DNA from: Sinohyriopsis cumingii
Taxonomy: Eukaryota; Mollusca; Bivalvia; Unionida; Unionidae
Reading direction: 5' to 3'
DNA: 64,000 nt
Assembly: GCA_028554795.2 (NCBI GenBank)
Contig: CM068842.1
Location: 30,083,782-30,147,781, forward strand
A model generated the notes under the pieces. The model searched no databases. It saw nothing but the letters and a program-made list of their open reading frames with translations, and was not told the DNA's origin. Positions 6,844 to 14,792 of this stretch are shown in pieces. The position numbers and the translations under genes were made by a program. Position 1 is the stretch's first letter, and every line of letters begins with the position of its first letter.

Positions 6844-7956
6844 ATGGAAAAAGTCTTAGCTAGCATTTACTACGATCCCTCGCATCCTGCAGGTTACGCA
6901 GGAGTTCAAAAATTGTATCGTGCTGCCAAAACGCGACTGAAAAGTCTCCGTTTACCTCAAGTGCAACGATGGTTACAAGAACAAGCTACCTACACTTTAC
7001 ACAAACCCATTCGACGCAAGTTTGCCAGAAGTCGCACCCGAGTGGAAGGCATCGATCATCAATGGCAAGCCGATTTAGCCGATGTCTCTCATTTGGCCAG
7101 CTACAATCGTGGTTACAAATATTTGTTTTGTGTCATCGACGTCTTTTCCAAATTTGCCTGGGTCGTACCCTTGACTTCCAAATCCAGTAGCGAGTTAGTG
7201 CGAGCCCTGCAACGGGTGTTGAAACAAAGCGGTCGTCGCCCTCTTCGATGGCAAACGGACAAAGGCACCGAATTTCTGAACCAAGCTTTCCAAAAAGAAT
7301 TAAAGAAACGTGACATTCATTTTTTTACCACCGAGAATCCCGAAACCAAAGCCAGCATCGTGGAACGTTTTCAACGCACTTTGAAAGAACGCATGTGGAA
7401 ATATTTTACGCATCACCACACTCTGAAGTACATCGACATCTTACCGCACCTGGTGCAAGCGTACAACCAATCTTACCATCGAAGCATCGGACGTGCCCCG
7501 CAAGACGTGACTCCCGACAACGAAGTGCTGGTGTTCGAGCGCCTGTTCGGTACGTCCCCGACGAGGGCTGTCCCCAAGAAAAGTGGAGAGTTGACCGTAG
7601 GAGATTGGGTGCGCATTGGCAAAACCAAACGCACTTTCGACAAAGGTTACTTACCTAACTGGACGACCGAACTGTTTCGCGTCACTGGACGAGTACATGG
7701 CCGTCATCCTGCCGTCTATAAATTGGAAGACATGAACGGAGAAGTACTCAAAGGAACGTTTTATTTGCCCGAGTTACAACGTGTCACCAAAAAAGAAGAC
7801 GACGTGTACGACATCGAAAGCATTCTCGAACGCAGAACCCGTAAAGTGGGCAAACGACGTGTCAAAGAAGTCAAAGTACGTTGGAAAGGATATCCACCCA
7901 GTTTCGATTCTTGGATCGACGCTTCGCAAGTCATCGACTATAAAAAGAAGAAGTGA
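6844..7956 (+). CDS. DDE integrase with C-terminal chromodomain
   Basis: This 370-residue protein is a retrovirus-type (rve) integrase of the kind that inserts Polintons and makes 6-bp target duplications. The catalytic triad is visible at D77 (WQADLAD), D139 (QTDKGTEF) and E174 (ASIVERF), with 34 residues between the last two. A chromodomain occupies about residues 318-370 (YDIESILERR, VRWKGYPPSFDSW), which could guide insertion to marked chromatin. The ATG follows an A-rich leader. In this copy the chromodomain is intact; in element B it is broken by a 17-bp deletion. A TATAAAAAG near the 3' end may serve the next gene. Confidence 0.96.
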   Translation: MEKVLASIYYDPSHPAGYAGVQKLYRAAKTRLKSLRLPQVQRWLQEQATYTLHKPIRRKFARSRTRVEGIDHQWQADLADVSHLASYNRGYKYLFCVIDVFSKFAWVVPLTSKSSSELVRALQRVLKQSGRRPLRWQTDKGTEFLNQAFQKELKKRDIHFFTTENPETKASIVERFQRTLKERMWKYFTHHHTLKYIDILPHLVQAYNQSYHRSIGRAPQDVTPDNEVLVFERLFGTSPTRAVPKKSGELTVGDWVRIGKTKRTFDKGYLPNWTTELFRVTGRVHGRHPAVYKLEDMNGEVLKGTFYLPELQRVTKKEDDVYDIESILERRTRKVGKRRVKEVKVRWKGYPPSFDSWIDASQVIDYKKKK

Positions 7957-7961
7957 CCATC

Positions 7962-8384
7962 ATGCCCTTTCACACAGCAGCAGACGCAGCTACGTCGACC
8001 AGTCCTTCTTCCCCTAGTTCTTCTGTGCAAGATTTACAAAAACAACCCTTGTGGGTGTGGTGTGGAGAACGTGTGCCTAAAACGCAAATCGTCTTTTTCT
8101 GCCAAATCTTCGTGGTGTATTGTGTCATCGGGGCAGCCATCGCCAATTTGAGTTTGCAACAAGGAGACAAACAATTGTGGACCATTTTATTGAGCAGTTG
8201 CATCGGTTACCTGCTTCCCAATCCTTCCCTGAAATTCTCCTCGAACGGGAACCCCGGGAACGTTGTGTCCAGTGCCAGTGCCAGTCACCACTCCAACCAC
8301 AACCAGAACCCCATTCTAGACGGAGACACGCCTCTGACGTCCAGTAATATTCCCTCGGACAGCCACAGAACTCTGGAATTATGA
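7962..8384 (+). CDS. Small membrane protein with two hydrophobic segments
   Basis: This is a 140-residue protein. A Ser/Pro-rich N-terminus leads to PLWVWCGERVPKTQIVFFC, then a first membrane segment at about 43-63 and a second at about 72-86. The tail is Ser/Asn-rich. I recall a gene of this type beside the minor capsid gene in other Polintons, but know no function. The ATG at 7962 is used rather than the upstream GTG. The stop overlaps the penton start as ATGA at 8381-8384, which suggests coupled translation or a shared transcript. Confidence 0.75.
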   Translation: MPFHTAADAATSTSPSSPSSSVQDLQKQPLWVWCGERVPKTQIVFFCQIFVVYCVIGAAIANLSLQQGDKQLWTILLSSCIGYLLPNPSLKFSSNGNPGNVVSSASASHHSNHNQNPILDGDTPLTSSNIPSDSHRTLEL

Positions 8385-9319
8385 GTCACCAAAACCAATT
8401 TTACTTAACCTTACCCAGTGACAGTTCCATGGAGGTGTTTCCCCACAACACGTTGTGCTGTTACACGGCCAAATTACCTCAGGCCATCCAGTTAGATCAC
8501 GAAGCCCATTGGGAAGTGGCTTTAGTGGAAATGATTCACCCGACCCAAGTCCTCAATGTCCTTCCCAATCAAAATAAATTTGATGTGGAAGTTCATGACG
8601 AGCAAGTGCAACAGTGGATGGATACCCATAGCAAATATGACAAGAGAACCCGTAGCCCACAAAATCCAAAGTGGACCACCTATCACTTGTTCATTCCCCC
8701 AGGCTATTATTTTAGTGGTCAACATTTGGTCAGCACCATAGCCACCAGGTTTAATGGTGTGTTTCTGAAAGCTTTGGAAAGTGTCAAAAAAAGTGTCACC
8801 CTGGAGTACCACAAATCAGCTCGTCGCTTCCAGATAAAATTTCCTGAGGGGCCCAAAATCATGTCTTTCTTATTTTGTCCTGAATTGTTTGACATGTTGG
8901 GCGGTGACATGGAGCTGAGGAAGAAAGTAGAACAACAAAAAGGCGAATTACTAGTCATTTCTGACAACGATACTTTTGCCAAGTATTTTCGTACCCCGGT
9001 AGAACTGAACCAAGGACTAAATTTGATGTTCGTGTACTCCGATGTGGTGGAGTATAACGTGGTGGGACACACCTCCGTACCATTACTGCGTGTCATTCCT
9101 TTCAAAGTGGATTCTGCCGCAAACGCTGACGAGGAAGGTGGAAACACTTACCACGTCCACCGCGAATTTGTCCATCCTCACTATTTACCGGTCAGCAAGT
9201 CGTATTTGGACACGGTCAACATTACTATAAAAGGAGATTTAGGACAAAATATTCCATTCACCAAAGGAAAAGTCACGGTGAAACTCCATTTTAGAAAACG
9301 GTTCTCTCACGACTCGTAA
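8381..9319 (+). CDS. Minor capsid (penton) protein, single jelly-roll
   Basis: This 312-residue protein has the recognisable Polinton penton N-terminus (LTLPSDSSMEVFPHNTLCCY), followed by HWEVALVEMIHP. It would form the capsid vertices. Compared with the copy in element B, the first 50 and last 110 residues are almost identical. The middle (about residues 55-205) has diverged strongly, including the segment before FELFD-like positions, while the anchors PPGYYFSGQHLV and KKSVTLEYHK are kept. This mosaic pattern suggests recombination or selection for diversity. A TATAAAAGG inside the 3' part (9236) may drive the next gene. Confidence 0.92.
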   Translation: MSHQNQFYLTLPSDSSMEVFPHNTLCCYTAKLPQAIQLDHEAHWEVALVEMIHPTQVLNVLPNQNKFDVEVHDEQVQQWMDTHSKYDKRTRSPQNPKWTTYHLFIPPGYYFSGQHLVSTIATRFNGVFLKALESVKKSVTLEYHKSARRFQIKFPEGPKIMSFLFCPELFDMLGGDMELRKKVEQQKGELLVISDNDTFAKYFRTPVELNQGLNLMFVYSDVVEYNVVGHTSVPLLRVIPFKVDSAANADEEGGNTYHVHREFVHPHYLPVSKSYLDTVNITIKGDLGQNIPFTKGKVTVKLHFRKRFSHDS

Positions 9320-9322
9320 GTC

Positions 9323-9745
9323 ATGTATCCAGTGTACCGAGGGGTGGCTCGACAGCGAGGACACGGTTTAGGAGACATGTTAAAATCGGCCTTTCGTTCG
9401 GTGGCTCCAGTCTTGAAACCGATGGTGACACGAGGATTGCACGCCTTGAAAGATGCGGCACTGACACAAGGCAAAGAATTTCTCCAAAATGTCATCATCG
9501 ACAAACAAAACCCTAAAGAAGCCTTCATGAGGGCAGGCAAAAATGTCTTGCTGCAAACGGGCAAAGACATTTTAGGCCGACGAGACACACCTATAAATGC
9601 CCTGCACGCTACCGAGTCAAGCATTCAGCAAGGACAAGGCAGAAAGAGACGACGAAGAAGAAGAAAACACCCTTTCACCAGACTTCAAGCGAGAAAGGCC
9701 AAGAAAAGAAGAACCGTTCGAGACTTAGACGTTTTCGATTATTGA
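9323..9745 (+). CDS. Small basic virion-type protein
   Basis: This is a 140-residue basic protein. The N-terminus contains RQRGHGLGDMLKSAFRS, then amphipathic helical segments, and the C-terminus is Arg/Lys-rich (RKRRRRRRK). Its position between penton and major capsid, and the Gly-rich then amphipathic layout, recall adenovirus internal capsid proteins such as pVI or pX. That link is by layout only. The ATG lies 4 bp after the penton stop. Element B carries a nearly identical copy with one residue fewer in the Arg run. Confidence 0.75.
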   Translation: MYPVYRGVARQRGHGLGDMLKSAFRSVAPVLKPMVTRGLHALKDAALTQGKEFLQNVIIDKQNPKEAFMRAGKNVLLQTGKDILGRRDTPINALHATESSIQQGQGRKRRRRRRKHPFTRLQARKAKKRRTVRDLDVFDY

Positions 9746-9764
9746 GACACGGCAACAACAAAAA

Positions 9765-11075
9765 ATGATGCACCGAGAGTCTTGCGCCTGTTCCAAGACG
9801 GAACTGGATCTGTTTGCCATGCCCCCCACCATGATGACGATGCAAGAATCCCAATGGGTGGAATTTCACCCCGTCTCCTCATTGATAGCCTCAGCTCCCA
9901 TCGAGTTTGAAATCAAAGGACAGCCCGAAGATTACATCGATCTGAATAGCAGTTACTTGTACCTGAAAGTCAAAGTTGTCGATAAGGATAATACGGCCCT
10001 AGAGGGCGATGAGGTAATAGCTCCCGTCAACAATTTCATGCATTCCTTGTTCAGTGGAGTGGACTTGTACTTGAATAACAAACTGGTCAGTAGCAGCATG
10101 GATACTTACCCTTATCGAGCGTACCTGGAAAATCTCTTGACGTACGGAATAGACGCCAAGAACACTCATCTCAATGCCTGTGTGCTATGGGAAGCTGACG
10201 AAGCAGGCGAGTTTGAAACATTGGAAACTGATCCATCAGCCAAAAAAAACAATAATGGATTTATAGAACGAAGAAACAGAATCAAAGATGGACAGAGTTT
10301 AGAACTGATGGATCGTTTGCATTTGGACATGTGGTTGCAAGAGAAATATTTGCTAAACGGGGTGAATGTTCGCCTGAGACTGAATCGTAGCAGTGCCGCT
10401 TTCCATTTGATAGGTAGTACCACTTGCAAAACTGACATCGAGGTAGCCAGGCTCTACGTACGACGCGTGGAAGTGTTACCTAAAGTGGGTAACGACATCA
10501 GTCAAACATTGAGCAGAACGACCGCCAAGTATCCCATACGACGCGTGGAAGTGAAAACGTTCACCATTCCCGTTGGACATCATTCCATGATCGAAGATCA
10601 ACTGTTCCAAGGACAGCTACCCAAGCGTTTAATCATTGGTATCGTCGAGAATGCAGCCTTCAACGGAACTTTGGGTAAAAATCCTTTCAACTTTCAACAC
10701 TTCAAGGTGAAGAAAATCGAAGTCAGTCGGGATGGCAAAACCTTGTGTACCCGACCTTTCGAACCTGACTTTGAGAAGAAGAATTACTTGAGATCGTACT
10801 TGTCCTTGTACGAAGCCACCGGACAGTTAGGAACCAACACCAGTCACGGCATTGAGTACGACGAATATGCAGGAGGCTATGCTTTGTGGGCTTTCGATTT
10901 CACTCCAGACCAAGGCAGCGACGAGGGACATTTCCACCCTATAAAATCTGGCCAGATTCGTGTGGAACTTCAGTTTGCAGATAAAGTGCCAGAGACAGTG
11001 AACGTCATCCTGTATGCAGAATTCGATAATACCATAGAAATCAACAGTTTGAGAGAAGTCATTCTAGATTACTAG
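9765..11075 (+). CDS. Major capsid protein, double jelly-roll
   Basis: This 436-residue protein is the major capsid protein. It has the conserved Polinton signature IEFEIKGQPEDYIDLNSSYL near residues 45-65, followed by PVNNFMHSLFSGVDLYLNN. This protein family is annotated in many invertebrate genomes after the C. elegans gene F54H12.2. It would build the trimeric hexon-like capsomers. The frame is open throughout, unlike the copy in element B, which has a frameshift in the middle. Amino-acid differences between the copies cluster in a few loops. It follows an A-rich leader and is 5 bp before the next ATG. Confidence 0.95.
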   Translation: MMHRESCACSKTELDLFAMPPTMMTMQESQWVEFHPVSSLIASAPIEFEIKGQPEDYIDLNSSYLYLKVKVVDKDNTALEGDEVIAPVNNFMHSLFSGVDLYLNNKLVSSSMDTYPYRAYLENLLTYGIDAKNTHLNACVLWEADEAGEFETLETDPSAKKNNNGFIERRNRIKDGQSLELMDRLHLDMWLQEKYLLNGVNVRLRLNRSSAAFHLIGSTTCKTDIEVARLYVRRVEVLPKVGNDISQTLSRTTAKYPIRRVEVKTFTIPVGHHSMIEDQLFQGQLPKRLIIGIVENAAFNGTLGKNPFNFQHFKVKKIEVSRDGKTLCTRPFEPDFEKKNYLRSYLSLYEATGQLGTNTSHGIEYDEYAGGYALWAFDFTPDQGSDEGHFHPIKSGQIRVELQFADKVPETVNVILYAEFDNTIEINSLREVILDY

Positions 11076-11080
11076 AAACC

Positions 11081-11569
11081 ATGGAAGACTGTTATCCCTC
11101 TTTACCTAGTGGAGAAACTTTGGACATGGAATGTGAGGAGACTGTGGAAGAAGAAGAAGAAGTGATCATGATGAAGTCAAGATGGCCAGAACAAGAAGCC
11201 CATTTAGTCTCCTGTTTTGCCAAACACTTGGTAGACAAAATGACGGAATTGATCAAGAAAAATTGTTATGGATGCCAAAACGATCATCCCAGTCAAATTC
11301 AACACGATAAATGCCTAATGTTAAGTCAAGAAGAAAAATTGGACGAGTATCTGGACGAAGCTTGGAGTCTCATCTCGGACAAAGACGTGTTGCACCAGTG
11401 GTATAAAGACTTGCGTGAACATTCTTGTCCACCATTAACCACTCAAGAGATCCATCGTATCGAAGCTCTCCTAAATCAGAGTGAGGAAACAGAACGAATA
11501 ACCGTTTATTCGTCAGACATTTTCAAGCAAAAAGTCAGGATCGAATTGACGACTTATTATTACCTGTGA
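11081..11569 (+). CDS. Unknown acidic protein next to capsid and protease genes
   Basis: This is a 162-residue protein I do not recognise. An acidic N-terminus (EEEEEVIMM) precedes a helical region with Cys and His residues (KKNCYGCQNDH, HDKC) that could bind a metal. The C-terminal part is mixed helix and strand. It lies 5 bp after the capsid stop and 28 bp before the protease ATG. The copy in element B is 160 residues long and near-identical, differing by two Glu codons in the acidic run. Confidence 0.7.
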   Translation: MEDCYPSLPSGETLDMECEETVEEEEEVIMMKSRWPEQEAHLVSCFAKHLVDKMTELIKKNCYGCQNDHPSQIQHDKCLMLSQEEKLDEYLDEAWSLISDKDVLHQWYKDLREHSCPPLTTQEIHRIEALLNQSEETERITVYSSDIFKQKVRIELTTYYYL

Positions 11570-11597
11570 AGAAGAAAAAAAAACAACACACAAATCA

Positions 11598-12158
11598 ATG
11601 GATACCTGGGAACTTTATTACCTTTTGAACCACAGTTCGTATACAGCTTCTTGGAATCCTGTCGTCTGTGCTAAAGATGAACTCCCTCATCGCAAACCTA
11701 AAGACCATCAAGCTTACGTGATCAACACGGACGAAAGTCATCTCCCAGGAACCCACTGGGTAGCCGTCTACTTTCCTCAAGAAGGATGTGTGGAATATTT
11801 CGATTCGTACGGATTGCCCCCTTTGGAAGACGATATCATTGACTTTATGAGAAGAAATGCTCAAACCACCCGATTCAATAACGTGAAATTACAAGGCACA
11901 GATTCCTTGGTGTGTGGACAGTACTGTGTGTATTTTCTGCATCATCGCAGCCTGGGCTATTCCTTAGAACATTTAGTGACTCATTTTGATCCTCGTTCTT
12001 CTGCTAGAAACGATGTGAAAGTAGATCGATGGTTTTGTGACCATTATGCTTATCTTTTGTCTCAAGCTAGGAAACGTAGTGTCCATCAATGGCCTAATGA
12101 TTTCCAACAGTGGAAATCACAATTTCATTCACAACGTTGTCAGCCCTGTTCAAAGTAG
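11598..12158 (+). CDS. Adenain-type cysteine protease
   Basis: This 186-residue protein is the maturation protease of Polintons, related to the adenovirus protease. The catalytic residues are visible in family order: H53 in GTHWVAVYF, D69 in EYFDSYGLPP, Q108 and C110 in CGQYCVYFLHH. It probably processes capsid precursors. The length is close to that of the adenovirus enzyme. The ATG follows an A-rich leader. The copy in element B differs by only a few residues. A polyadenylation signal at 12271 ends the core gene block. Confidence 0.95.
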   Translation: MDTWELYYLLNHSSYTASWNPVVCAKDELPHRKPKDHQAYVINTDESHLPGTHWVAVYFPQEGCVEYFDSYGLPPLEDDIIDFMRRNAQTTRFNNVKLQGTDSLVCGQYCVYFLHHRSLGYSLEHLVTHFDPRSSARNDVKVDRWFCDHYAYLLSQARKRSVHQWPNDFQQWKSQFHSQRCQPCSK

Positions 12159-12270
12159 TTAGTAATTGAAGAAAAAAATGTTCGTCATTTGAAAAAATAT
12201 TGTTTGATGTTATCATGTTGGATTATTGTTAGAGTTGTTGTTGTTGTTAGTTAGTGTTAAGTGATTTTCG

Positions 12271-12276
12271 AATAAA
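12271..12276 (+). terminator. Polyadenylation signal closing the core gene block
   Basis: AATAAA lies 113 bp after the protease stop in A/T-rich DNA. Element B has AATAAA at 32822-32827 in the same place. No histone-type stem-loop is present here, in contrast to the genes further right. Confidence 0.6.
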
Positions 12277-12393
12277 AAATGTTGTGTTTCGAAAAAAATG
12301 CCTTTGTGGTTTGTTTAGCTATAAGAATGTTGGATTGATGCTCTTTCATTTCTTACTATCCCTCTCATGAACGTTGCGGCTCGAAAACCGTGT

Positions 12394-12422
12394 GGGGATG
12401 TTTTCCTTCACGTCCGCGCTTT
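12394..12422 (+). promoter_or_regulatory. Reiterated end-gene promoter block, copy A1
   Basis: GGGGATGTTTTCCTTCACG followed by TCCGCGCTTT lies 91 bp before the next ATG at 12485. The same block precedes each gene of the right-end cluster in both elements. Instead of TATA, an AACTTTAAGAACC sequence follows. Confidence 0.75.
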
Positions 12423-12484
12423 AACTTTAAGAACCGGGTTGTTCCCAGTCTAGCCATCCATTGTCGACTCATCCTCCTAAGAAG

Positions 12485-12913
12485 ATGTGCTCCAAACTAG
12501 CTAAGCTCAACGAAGCCTACGTGAATCTGCATAGGGTCAGACACAGTCTGATACCGAAACCAGAAGAAATAGAGAATGTGAGAATGTTAAAAATCACTGA
12601 AGACCTGATAGAAGAACTCTTCCGAGAAGAAATGAACAGGGAAAAAGAAGAATGGACAGAGAAGTACAGACTTCAGAGACAGCAGCAACAGCAGCAACAA
12701 CAGCAACAACAGCAGCAACCTGAAGATGACAGAGGCTTTGTCGATTGCCGTATCGACACCAAAGAGTTTCCTTCTCTTTCCGAAGAAGCAGACCTATCGC
12801 CAGAAAGTCTATCCTCAGAGGACATCGCATTCTTAGAAACTAAAAAAGAATGCCATAGCAAACAAAAAAACAGCCCTTTTCAGGGCTACCCCAATACTCT
12901 AGAAAAGAAGTAA
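12485..12913 (+). CDS. Right-end coiled-coil gene 1 (poly-Gln), frame runs through the 3' stem-loop
   Basis: This frame encodes 142 residues. The N-terminal half is helical and charged (KLAKLNEAYVNLHRVRH), then comes a run of 14 Gln, then an acidic Ser-rich tail. The ATG at 12485 is chosen over the upstream TTG. The frame passes through the histone-like stem-loop at 12872-12887 and ends at 12913. If the mRNA were cut just after the stem-loop, it would lack a stop codon. The element B copy has a one-base length difference before this point and stops earlier. One of the two frames is therefore altered; I cannot tell which. Confidence 0.6.
   Translation: MCSKLAKLNEAYVNLHRVRHSLIPKPEEIENVRMLKITEDLIEELFREEMNREKEEWTEKYRLQRQQQQQQQQQQQQQPEDDRGFVDCRIDTKEFPSLSEEADLSPESLSSEDIAFLETKKECHSKQKNSPFQGYPNTLEKK
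12872..12887 (+). terminator. Histone-type 3' stem-loop
   Basis: AGCCCTTTTCAGGGCT forms a 6-bp stem with the loop TTTC. The flanks are AAAAAC before and ACCCCA after. A purine-rich AGAAAAGAAG block starts about 12 nt downstream. This is the plan of metazoan histone mRNA 3' ends. AATAAA occurs further on (12954), possibly as a backup signal. Confidence 0.75.
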
Positions 12914-13240
12914 CGATCGATTTGCCAATGTGTGAAGGTAGAGTAGTGTGAAAATAAACACTAAGTCTTTATTAAAAAATGTGAGGGTACGTGTTTGTGT
13001 GATTGTGTTTGTAAGTGATAAAGTAAGTTGGTGTGGATAGTAGATTAAAATGATGTTTGTTTCTTTTCTCTTTGGGCTGTTTGAGGTGTATATTTGGGGT
13101 TAGATTGGATTGCTTTGCGTATGTGGATAGTCTATTGAAGTGATGGGTAGCATAAAAAAGTGAGCGAGTGTTTCTTTTAGGTCCGCGCGTTGTTGTTGTC
13201 TCTAGGTCATGATCTAGGTAAGATGAATTTTATGTTATTA

Positions 13241-13280
13241 GGGGGATGTTTTCCTTCACGTCCGCGCTTTCAGTATAAAT
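13241..13280 (+). promoter_or_regulatory. Reiterated end-gene promoter block, copy A2, with TATA
   Basis: GGGGGATGTTTTCCTTCACG followed by TCCGCGCTTTCAG and TATAAAT at 13274-13280. The next ATG is at 13337. The sequence is conserved base for base in element B at 33811-33850. Confidence 0.8.
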
Positions 13281-13336
13281 TGAAACTCGTTCGGCAGTCC
13301 AGCTACCCTTGTTGATTGATCAACACAGCCAGAAAA

Positions 13337-13645
13337 ATGACTAGCAGAATAGTGAAACTGTTAGAACTCCAGATGCACCTGGAATATGCCAGGCGGATAG
13401 TAAACGAACTATCAGCGGAGGCTATAGTAGAAGAAGCAAGAATAAAGAAGGAAGAAGAGGAGAGAAGACAGAGGGAAGATGAGGAAAAGAAAAGAGAAGA
13501 GATGATGTCGTTTAATATTCCTGAAACAGAGGATTGGGGTGCTGAAGCGAATCATCCTTCCTCTGCGCTCCCCAGAAGAAAGGTGAAAGAAGACTGGGGA
13601 AGAAGATGCGTGTGCGGCGCCAGGCCAGGAAGGTGCAACCATTAG
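13337..13645 (+). CDS. Right-end coiled-coil gene 2
   Basis: This 102-residue protein is mostly a charged helix (VEEARIKKEEEERRQRE), probably a coiled coil, followed by ETEDWGAEANHP and a Cys/Arg-rich tail (RRCVCGARPGRCNH). I do not recognise a family. It has its own promoter block with TATA and its own histone-type stem-loop, so it is a complete transcription unit. Element B carries a homologue of 101 residues with the same C-terminal Cys motif. The N-terminal pattern is loosely similar to the other right-end genes, which suggests an old duplicated family. Confidence 0.7.
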   Translation: MTSRIVKLLELQMHLEYARRIVNELSAEAIVEEARIKKEEEERRQREDEEKKREEMMSFNIPETEDWGAEANHPSSALPRRKVKEDWGRRCVCGARPGRCNH

Positions 13646-13673
13646 ATAGGTGCATCAGGAGTTCAAAAAAAAC

Positions 13674-13689
13674 AGCCCTTTTCAGGGCT
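13674..13689 (+). terminator. Histone-type 3' stem-loop
   Basis: AGCCCTTTTCAGGGCT lies 28 bp after the stop codon, with AAAAAAAC before and ACCC after. AGAAAAGAAATA follows at about 12 nt. Confidence 0.8.
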
Positions 13690-13902
13690 ACCCAATACTC
13701 TAGAAAAGAAATAACTATTAATTTGCCAATGTGTGCAGGTAGAGTAGTGTGAAAATAAACACTAACTCTTTATTAACAGTGGAAGTGTATGTGTTTGTGT
13801 GTTTGTAAGAGCTCAGGTATGTTTGTGTGAATAGTAGATTATGGGTTTCTTAGCAAATGTGGAGAGTATAGTTAGGGTTATATTATATGAAATGAGAAAG
13901 TA

Positions 13903-13930
13903 GGGGGATGTTTTCCTTCACGTACGCGCG
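13903..13930 (+). promoter_or_regulatory. Reiterated promoter block, copy A3 (extra copy)
   Basis: GGGGGATGTTTTCCTTCACG followed by TACGCGCG. No gene starts before the next block 40 bp further on, so this is a tandem duplicate of the promoter. Element B has only one block at this place. Confidence 0.65.
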
Positions 13931-13971
13931 ATGTTTGGTCATCATCTAGGTAAGATCCATTTTATGTTTTA

Positions 13972-14010
13972 GGGGGATGTTTTCCTTCACGTACGCGCTT
14001 TTCGTATAAG
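13972..14010 (+). promoter_or_regulatory. Reiterated end-gene promoter block, copy A4, with TATA-like box
   Basis: GGGGGATGTTTTCCTTCACG followed by TACGCGCTTTTC and GTATAAG. The ATG of the next gene lies about 50 bp downstream at 14060. Confidence 0.75.
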
Positions 14011-14059
14011 AACCCACAGTATTCGTCGTTCAAACCATTCTGCAAAGAATAAAAAGAAG

Positions 14060-14437
14060 ATGGCGTCAAACCAAATGGACAAATTACAAACCTTGCAAGA
14101 CGTTTTAGACAACTTAGGAATAATGGAACAGATGCTAATAAGACTCGTTGAAGACCATTATTCCTATAGTCCCCATCGTGTAAAGATGGAAATTAACAAT
14201 TTAAGGAAAGCAAAGGACAAGATTAGTGGTGTCATGAAAGAGATCAAGGAGGAGAAGGAGGATGAAGAGGAAAAGATAAGAATAAGAAAATGGAACGAAA
14301 AAATTGAAAAAGAAGAGGAAAATGAGAAGAGGAAGAAAGAAGAGGAGGAAGAGAAGAAGGAAGAGAAGGAGAAAAAAAAGAAGAGAAAGAGTGTTGGAGA
14401 TAAAATAAGAAGTTGGTGGAGGAAAAGAAGAAATTAG
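14060..14437 (+). CDS. Right-end coiled-coil gene 3, ending at the TIR
   Basis: This 125-residue protein has a helical N-terminus and a very Lys/Glu-rich central run, ending GDKIRSWWRKRRN. A coiled coil or disordered charged segment is likely. The gene in the same place in element B (34579-35163) is 194 residues, with an unrelated-looking N-terminal half but the same type of C-terminus (DKIRGWWKKLRS). The N-terminal part has therefore been swapped or has evolved fast. The stop lies 16 bp before the stem-loop, which is inside the terminal inverted repeat. Confidence 0.7.
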   Translation: MASNQMDKLQTLQDVLDNLGIMEQMLIRLVEDHYSYSPHRVKMEINNLRKAKDKISGVMKEIKEEKEDEEEKIRIRKWNEKIEKEEENEKRKKEEEEEKKEEKEKKKKRKSVGDKIRSWWRKRRN

Positions 14438-14446
14438 AAGAAGAAA

Positions 14447-14792
14447 ACCCAAAGGCCCTTTTCAGGGCCAGCCATATTTCTCGAAAAGAGATAGTCTTTG
14501 AATTGCCTACCCCTTTTTTAAATTTAAATTTAAATTTAAATTTAAAAAAACTTTTTTAAAAAAAAAATCCCATGTTAAATTCCCCTTGTACGTATAGTAT
14601 CCCACGATTTATTCCCATGTTAAATTCCCCTTGTACGTATAGTATCCCACGATTTATTCCCATGTTAATTCCCCTTGTACGTAAAGTGTCCCACGATTTT
14701 TCTCCATGTTAAATTTCCATTGTACGTAAAGTGTCCCAAGGGTGTTTTTAATGCTAATTCCCATTGTACGTAAAGTGTCCCCATTCACTACT
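14447..14792. repeat. Right terminal inverted repeat of element A
   Basis: The inner part (stem-loop, TTCTCGAAAAGAGATAG, GAATTGCCTACCCC, A/T run) is the same as in both TIRs of element B. The outer part is a minisatellite of about 45 bp built on CCATGTTAAATTCCCC and TTGTACGTATAGTATCCCAC, repeated about five times. B has the same frame words but a different core (CATAGACCCTATA). The end CCATTCACTACT at 14792 matches the Polinton terminus. Confidence 0.85.
14454..14469 (+). terminator. Histone-type 3' stem-loop inside the TIR
   Basis: GGCCCTTTTCAGGGCC, preceded by CCCAAA and followed by AGCCATATTTCTCGAAAAGA. The stem-loop and its flanks fit the histone consensus closely, and the purine block follows at the usual distance. 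Confidence 0.85.

Larger units (their letters stand above)
1..14792 (+). mobile_element. Polinton/Maverick element A (right part; left end outside window)
   Basis: This is a large virus-like DNA transposon of the Polinton (adintovirus-like) class, cut by the window edge inside its DNA polymerase gene. It carries in order polymerase, two BIR genes, a small-ORF cluster, packaging ATPase, basic proteins, integrase, membrane protein, penton, basic protein, major capsid, an acidic protein, adenain-type protease and three terminal coiled-coil genes. The right terminus is placed at 14792 because the sequence ends CCATTCACTACT, close to the CCATTAACTACT end of element B. The next six bases, TATATA, would be its target duplication, but the left end cannot be checked. 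All visible core genes are open, so this copy is better preserved than B. Confidence 0.95.
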
